Positions 6,893 through 10,074 of a DNA stretch of 10,074 bases are shown piece by piece (the stretch's first letter is position 1; the number at the start of each line of letters is the position of its first letter). The DNA comes from Burkholderiaceae bacterium (lineage in GTDB: Bacteria > Pseudomonadota > Gammaproteobacteria > Burkholderiales > Burkholderiaceae). The notes under the pieces were generated by a model. That model did no database searches and had not been told where the DNA came from. It saw only the letters and a list, made by a program, of their open reading frames with translations. The position numbers and the translations under genes were made by a program. Location: the NCBI GenBank assembly GCA_022701965.1, contig JAKONL010000223.1, positions 1-10,074 of the forward strand, written 5' to 3'.

Positions 6893-7411
6893 ATGGCCAA
6901 AGAATCCAGCAAATCCGACAAGAAGATCAAGCCTGCCCAGCCGCTTTCGCTCGCGCCGACGTCCACGGGCGAAGGCACGGTGCCCAACAAGGGCGGCACG
7001 CAGGTCGCCCAGGAATCGGGCGGGCGCAATGCGCCGCTCATCAACATCGGCATCGAGCGCCAGGACCGGGCGGCCATCGCCGAGGGCCTGAGCCGCGTGC
7101 TGGCCGATACCTACACGCTGTACCTCACGACGCACAACTTCCACTGGAACGTCACCGGTCCGCACTTCAACTCGCTCCATGCGATGTTCATGGACCAGTA
7201 CACCGAGCTGTGGAACTCCACCGATGTGATTGCCGAGCGCATCCGCGCCCTGGGTCACTACGCGCCGGGCTCGTACGCCGAATTCAGCAAGATCGCGACC
7301 GTGCCGGACGTGCCGCAGACCCCGCCGAAGGCGATGGAGATGGTGCGCATCCTGGTAAAGGGCCACGAGACCGTCTCGCGCATCTCGCGCGAGTTCATCC
7401 CGGTGGCGTAA
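6893..7411 (+). CDS. dps: Dps-type DNA-protecting ferritin, cut short by an in-frame stop
   Basis: Dps forms a 12-subunit shell that binds DNA and oxidises iron with peroxide, protecting DNA under oxidative stress and starvation. The first 172 residues read normally. There is a lysine-rich N-terminal tail (about 2-13) of the kind that contacts DNA, a low-complexity stretch to about residue 48, then the four-helix core. The ferroxidase ligands are present with the family spacing: H84 (NFHWNV), H96 (LHAMF), D111 and E115 (DVIAERIRALG). Translation ends at TAA 7409-7411 after REFIPVA, where relatives continue into the last helix. The same frame stays open to TAG at 7507 and encodes the expected end. 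One base change, such as GAA to TAA, would explain this; sequencing error is possible. Loss of the last helix should harm folding or assembly. It is probably part of the OxyR response. A clear terminator follows at 7662. Confidence 0.88.
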   Translation: MAKESSKSDKKIKPAQPLSLAPTSTGEGTVPNKGGTQVAQESGGRNAPLINIGIERQDRAAIAEGLSRVLADTYTLYLTTHNFHWNVTGPHFNSLHAMFMDQYTELWNSTDVIAERIRALGHYAPGSYAEFSKIATVPDVPQTPPKAMEMVRILVKGHETVSRISREFIPVA

Positions 7412-7507
7412 GAGGCCAGCGATGCACCGACCGCCGACATGCTGACCGCGCGCTGCACGGTGCACGACCAGACCGCCTGGATGCTGCGCTCGCTGTTGGA
7501 GGAATAG
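7412..7507 (+). pseudogene. dps: Detached C-terminal end of dps, in frame beyond the premature stop
   Basis: Codons after the TAA read EASDAPTADMLTARCTVHD and then QTAWMLRSLLEE before TAG. That is the usual C-terminal helix of Burkholderiales Dps, in the same frame, 31 residues long. With the 172 residues before the stop and one for the stop position, the ancestral protein would be 204 residues. There is no start codon or ribosome binding site for independent expression; the ATG at 7422 is out of frame. The intact conserved residues point to a recent mutation, a sequencing error, or rare readthrough. Confidence 0.8.
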
Positions 7508-7600
7508 GCTCGCCCCCAGGCTTGCGCACTTTGTGTCGCAGCGCCTACCCCCTTCCGGGGGCGACACCGGTGGACCGGCGGAGCCGGTTCCACGGTGTCC
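7508..7600. repeat. Hairpin-rich intergenic element, likely a dispersed repeat of the lineage
   Basis: Two stem-loops can be seen. GTGTCGC (7533-7539) pairs with GCGACAC (7561-7567) and encloses CCCCC-TTCC-GGGGG (7548-7561). An imperfect stem of about 15 bp, CACCGGTGGACCGGC (7565-7579) against GCCGGTTCCACGGTG (7583-7597), follows with a GGA loop. The two share bases 7564-7567, so only one can form fully. The string GCTCGCCCCCAGGCTTGCGC plus the CCCCCTTCCGGGGG core resembles elements I remember in many Comamonadaceae intergenic regions; copy number could not be tested here. No coding potential is seen. Confidence 0.5.
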
Positions 7601-7661
7601 CTGGCATGAGCGGCTCGCTGCGCATCGCTCCGGACTGAAGTGATGGTGTCTGGACATTCCC

Positions 7662-7685
7662 GAGCGGCACAACGCCGCTCTTTTT
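7662..7685 (+). terminator. Rho-independent terminator after dps
   Basis: GAGCGGC (7662-7668) and GCCGCTC (7674-7680) form a perfect 7-bp stem with an ACAAC loop, followed at once by five T residues (7681-7685). This is the classical intrinsic terminator form. It lies 155 bases after the dps TAG and ends 16 bases before the ubiA ATG, so it either ends dps transcription or, if the ubiA promoter is upstream, acts as an attenuator for ubiA. Confidence 0.85.
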
Positions 7686-7689
7686 CCAT

Positions 7690-7693
7690 GGAG
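7690..7693 (+). promoter_or_regulatory. Shine-Dalgarno sequence for ubiA
   Basis: GGAG lies eight bases before the ATG at 7702. The ATG at 7688 overlapping it is out of frame with UbiA, so this site supports 7702 as the start. Confidence 0.65.
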
Positions 7694-7701
7694 CTTGGAC
7701 G

Positions 7702-8601
7702 ATGGCGGGTGGTCGGGCGGCGCTGTATCTGGACCTGATCCGCTGGAACCGCCCGGCCGGGTGGCTGCTGCTGCTGTGGCCCACGCTGGGTGCGCTATGG
7801 TTCGCGGCGGGCGGATGGCCGGGCTGGCACCTGCTGGCGGTGTTCGTGCTGGGCACGATCCTCATGCGCAGCGCGGGCTGCTGCGTGAACGACGTGGCCG
7901 ATCGCGACTTCGACCGTCATGTCAAGCGCACGGCGCAGCGTCCGGTGACCAGCGGCGCCGTCTCGGTGAAGCAGGCGCTCTGCTTCGGGGCGCTGCTGGC
8001 GCTCCTGGCGTTCGGGCTGGTGCTGACGACCAACGCCGCGCTCGTCGCGTGGTCCTTCGCCGGGCTCGCGGTCACGCTGGCCTATCCGTTCGCCAAGCGC
8101 TTCGTCTCGGTCCCCCAGGCGGTGCTGGGCGTCGCCTTCTCGATCGGCATACCGATGGCGTTCTGCGCCGTCGGCGGCCCGGGGGTCGGTGCCGGCGAGA
8201 TGCTGTCGCGCGTGCCGGCTTCGGCCTGGGTGCTGCTGTTGGGCAACCTGTGCTGGGTGCTGGCCTACGACACCGAATACGCGATGGTCGACCGCGACGA
8301 CGACCTGAAGATCGGCATGAAGACTTCGGCGATCACCTTCGGGCGGTTCGACGTCGCGATCGTGATGATCAGCTACGCGGCGTTCCTGGCTGCGTGGACG
8401 GCCGTCGGCGTCCGGGCGGGACTCGGCGCGTGGTTCCTGGTCGGGATGGGCGCCGCCGCGGCGCAGGCGGCCTGGCACTGGCGACTGGTCCGCGGGCGTA
8501 CGCGCGAGGGGTGTTTCAGGGCCTTCCGCCTGAACCACTGGATCGGCTTCGCGGTGTTCGCCGGCATCGTCGCCGGTTATGCCTCCGGCGCGGCGCGCTG
8601 A
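7702..8601 (+). CDS. ubiA: 4-hydroxybenzoate polyprenyltransferase
   Basis: UbiA joins the octaprenyl chain to 4-hydroxybenzoate in the inner membrane, the second step of ubiquinone synthesis. The 299-residue protein is mostly hydrophobic, with about eight or nine membrane segments. Both prenyl-diphosphate/magnesium motifs are present: NDVADRDFD (63-71) followed by [13 protein letters not shown], and [22 protein letters not shown] (189 onward, with D190, D197, D199, D200 and D201). The N-terminal [18 protein letters not shown] is typical of UbiA proper rather than heme-O or menaquinone prenyltransferases, and the length is normal. Its start follows a strong terminator by only 16 bases, so the location of its promoter is unclear. 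It converges on proC with 37 bases between the stops and no terminator hairpin visible there. Confidence 0.96.
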   Translation: MAGGRAALYLDLIRWNRPAGWLLLLWPTLGALWFAAGGWPGWHLLAVFVLGTILMRSAGCCVNDVADRDFDRHVKRTAQRPVTSGAVSVKQALCFGALLALLAFGLVLTTNAALVAWSFAGLAVTLAYPFAKRFVSVPQAVLGVAFSIGIPMAFCAVGGPGVGAGEMLSRVPASAWVLLLGNLCWVLAYDTEYAMVDRDDDLKIGMKTSAITFGRFDVAIVMISYAAFLAAWTAVGVRAGLGAWFLVGMGAAAAQAAWHWRLVRGRTREGCFRAFRLNHWIGFAVFAGIVAGYASGAAR

Positions 8602-8638
8602 CCGGCACGGCACGGCTCGACCACGATCGCGAAGCGGG

Positions 8639-9490
8639 TCAACTGCGACCGAATTCCTCCGCCATTTCCCGCGCTCTCGCCTGTGCCGCGAGGATTGCCT
8701 TGCCGATTTCGACCTTGACCTTCGCCGCGTCCAGCGCCGTCAGCGCGGCATGGGTGGTGCCGCCCTTGGACGTCACGCGTTCGCGCAGGACGGAGGGCGG
8801 CTCGCTGGCCCCGGCGGCGAGCGCGGACGCGCCGGTGAAGGTGCCGAGCGCCAGCCGGCGCGCCTGGTCCGCGCTCAGGCCCATGCCGGTGCCCGCGTCG
8901 ATCATCGCCTCGATGAAATAGAAGACGTAGGCCGGTCCCGATCCGGACAGGGCGGTCACGGCGTCCAGGTCGTGTTCCGCGTCGACCCAGAGCAGTTCGC
9001 CCGTCGGCGCCAGCAGGCGCTCGACGAGCGCTCGACGATCGCCGGAGACGTCCGGTCGCGCGAACAGTCCCGTCACGCCCCGGCCGATCAGCGCCGGAGT
9101 GTTGGGCATGGCGCGGACCACGTCCTGCGTACCGAGCCAGCGGGCGATGCTGTCCGAAGGGATTCCGGCCGCCACGCTGACATGGAGGCTGCGTTCCGTC
9201 CAGGAGCGGACCGGCACGGCGGCCTCGGCGAACGCCTGCGGCTTGACGGCCCAGACGACCATCTCGCAGCGCTTCAGCGCCTCGTCGGCCGAGGGCCTGG
9301 CGGCGATGCCGAAATCCCGGGCGAGCCGGGCGCGCGCTTCTTCGAACGGTTCCACGACTTCCAACGATGCGGCCGGCAAGCCCTGACGGACGAGGCCACC
9401 GATGATGGCAGTGGCCATGTTGCCGCCGCCGATGAAGGCAGTCGGAGGAAAGGACGCGGCGTCGGCGAGGAAAGTGGAGGCGTTGGGCAT
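8639..9490 (-). CDS. proC: Pyrroline-5-carboxylate reductase
   Basis: ProC reduces pyrroline-5-carboxylate to proline with NAD(P)H, the last step of proline synthesis. The 283-residue product has the Rossmann motif [11 protein letters not shown] (19-29), MVVWAVKPQ, the [16 protein letters not shown] segment (127-142), the signature [20 protein letters not shown] (181-200) and [12 protein letters not shown] (239-250). The start at 9490 (MPNASTF) places the glycine motif about 20 residues in; the frame stays open upstream to 9649, but that part overlaps the rplN promoter and leader and is not conserved-looking. There is no Shine-Dalgarno sequence. A GACAAT hexamer ends five bases before the ATG, so the mRNA may be leaderless. 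It is divergent from rplN, whose promoter starts 50 bases upstream. Confidence 0.96.
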   Translation of the reverse strand: MPNASTFLADAASFPPTAFIGGGNMATAIIGGLVRQGLPAASLEVVEPFEEARARLARDFGIAARPSADEALKRCEMVVWAVKPQAFAEAAVPVRSWTERSLHVSVAAGIPSDSIARWLGTQDVVRAMPNTPALIGRGVTGLFARPDVSGDRRALVERLLAPTGELLWVDAEHDLDAVTALSGSGPAYVFYFIEAMIDAGTGMGLSADQARRLALGTFTGASALAAGASEPPSVLRERVTSKGGTTHAALTALDAAKVKVEIGKAILAAQARAREMAEEFGRS

Positions 9491-9495
9491 CCCAC

Positions 9496-9501
9496 ATTGT
9501 C
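9496..9501 (-). promoter_or_regulatory. Possible -10 element directly upstream of proC
   Basis: GACAAT on the minus strand ends five bases before the proC ATG, so transcription would begin about at the start codon. No good -35 is seen at 16-18 bases. This is tentative, but it repeats the layout seen before the epimerase gene and oxyR. Confidence 0.3.
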
Positions 9502-9539
9502 GCTTCGGCACCGGCCCGGAGTCGTTCGACGCGGGATGG

Positions 9540-9568
9540 TTGACGTGTTCACGAGCATGTGCAACAAT
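9540..9568 (+). promoter_or_regulatory. Sigma-70-type promoter for rplN and the downstream ribosomal genes
   Basis: TTGACG (9540-9545, five of six to TTGACA) is separated by exactly 17 bases from AACAAT (9563-9568, four of six to TATAAT). Transcription would start near 9575, leaving a leader of about 142 bases. This is the best promoter match in the window and is correctly placed for a ribosomal operon that starts with rplN. Confidence 0.6.
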
Positions 9569-9573
9569 CGCGG

Positions 9574-9671
9574 GCTTCGCTTCAAAAAGGCGAAGCTTCT
9601 GCCCAGCGGAAGCGCTCCAAGTGGTTTGGAGTGCGGACGACGGGCCCAAGACTGACCGCGATCAGGTCTTG
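9574..9671 (+). promoter_or_regulatory. Structured 5' leader of rplN with three stem-loops
   Basis: Three hairpins follow each other. First, GCTTCGC (9574-9580) pairs with GCGAAGC (9590-9596), almost at the predicted transcript 5' end. Second, GCGCTCCAA (9612-9620) pairs with TTGGAGTGC (9626-9634), with one G-U pair and a GTGGT loop. Third, CAAGACTGA (9647-9655) pairs with TCA+GTCTTG (9662-9671), with one bulged G and a CCGCGA loop. None has a T-run, so they are not terminators. A role in ribosomal-protein feedback or mRNA stability is possible, but no known leader motif was recognised. Confidence 0.5.
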
Positions 9672-9716
9672 CCACAACGGCGAGGCCGATCCGGTACAAG
9701 TTGGGAACCAATCGAA

Positions 9717-10074
9717 ATGATCCAAACTGAATCCAGGCTCGAAGTGGCCGACAACACGGGCGCGAAATCCGTCCTGTGTATCAAGGTGCTCGGTGGCTCC
9801 AAGCGGCGTTACGCCAGCGTGGGCGACGTCATCAAGGTCAGCATCAAGGAAGCCGCTCCGCGGGGTCGCGTCAAGAAGGGCGAGATCTACAGCGCAGTGG
9901 TCGTTCGCACCGCCAAGGGCATCCGCCGCGCCGACGGCTCGCTCGTCAAGTTCGACGGCAACGCCGCCGTGCTGCTCAATGCCAAGCTCGAGCCCATCGG
10001 CACGCGCATCTTTGGACCGGTCACGCGCGAACTGCGCACCGAGAAGTTCATGAAGATCGTGTCCCTGGCCCCCG
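9717..10074 (+). CDS. rplN: Large-subunit ribosomal protein L14 (uL14), 3' end cut by the window
   Basis: L14 binds 23S rRNA on the 50S subunit and contributes to the contact with the 30S subunit. The 119 residues in the window start [19 protein letters not shown] and include [57 protein letters not shown] and [13 protein letters not shown], and end MKIVSLAP. The normal length is 122 residues, so about three residues and the stop lie beyond the right edge. A GGGA about ten bases upstream of the ATG may be the ribosome binding site. In E. coli rplN follows rpsQ closely, where the S10 and spc operons adjoin; here rpsQ is not upstream, proC is divergent instead, and rplN has its own promoter and long leader. 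Confidence 0.97.
   Translation, partial: MIQTESRLEVADNTGAKSVLCIKVLGGSKRRYASVGDVIKVSIKEAAPRGRVKKGEIYSAVVVRTAKGIRRADGSLVKFDGNAAVLLNAKLEPIGTRIFGPVTRELRTEKFMKIVSLAP

Noticed and set aside
7409..7507. Frameshift as the cause of the dps truncation.
   Set aside because: The conserved C-terminal residues continue in the same frame after the TAA, so a base substitution, not an insertion or deletion, explains it.
7651..7656. TGGACA as a -35 box for ubiA.
   Set aside because: No acceptable -10 hexamer lies 16-18 bases downstream; that position falls in the terminator stem.
9491..9649. Longer proC start at an upstream TTG.
   Set aside because: The extra 53 residues are read through the rplN promoter and leader, and the family begins about 20 residues before the glycine motif, which fits 9490.
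1..10074. CRISPR arrays, tRNA or rRNA genes, and complete insertion sequences.
   Set aside because: No regularly spaced repeats, tRNA-like cloverleaf sequences with conserved arms, or transposase motifs were seen on either strand.

Overview
This is a high-GC chromosomal segment, most likely from a betaproteobacterium of the order Burkholderiales, probably near the family Comamonadaceae. The evidence is the GC-rich codon third positions, the gene order (queA/tgt, recG, oxyR, ubiA, proC, then rplN starting a ribosomal operon), the protein styles, and a GC-rich hairpin-bearing intergenic element of a kind I associate with that family. The assignment is from memory and was not searched.

Layout. 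On the minus strand at the left end lie queA, an AbrB-type antitoxin gene, a PIN-domain toxin gene and the first 48 codons of tgt. They are packed with gaps of 1-15 bases, so a vapBC-like toxin-antitoxin pair sits inside the queuosine-tRNA operon. Divergent from queA are a TIGR01777-family NAD-dependent epimerase and recG, which overlap slightly. recG converges on a LysE/RhtB-type exporter gene. That exporter is divergent from oxyR across 74 bp containing a perfect 8-bp inverted repeat. oxyR carries both redox cysteines at the E. coli positions 199 and 208. A dps-type ferritin gene follows it, interrupted by an in-frame TAA, with 31 recognisable sense codons continuing beyond the stop.

A 194-bp intergenic region follows, holding a hairpin-rich element and a rho-independent terminator that ends 16 bases before the ubiA start. 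ubiA converges on proC. proC is divergent from rplN (ribosomal protein L14), which runs off the right edge three residues short of its expected end. The rplN leader has a good sigma-70-type promoter and three consecutive stem-loops.

The window is mostly core chromosome: tRNA modification, recombination and fork rescue, oxidative-stress control, ubiquinone and proline synthesis, and ribosome synthesis. The accessory-looking parts are the toxin-antitoxin pair, the exporter and the intergenic element. The observations most worth checking are the toxin-antitoxin pair lodged between queA and tgt, the truncated dps, the shared lysE/oxyR palindrome and the structured rplN leader. No gene-free stretch exceeds 300 bases; the longest are 7508-7701 and 9491-9716, both described below.
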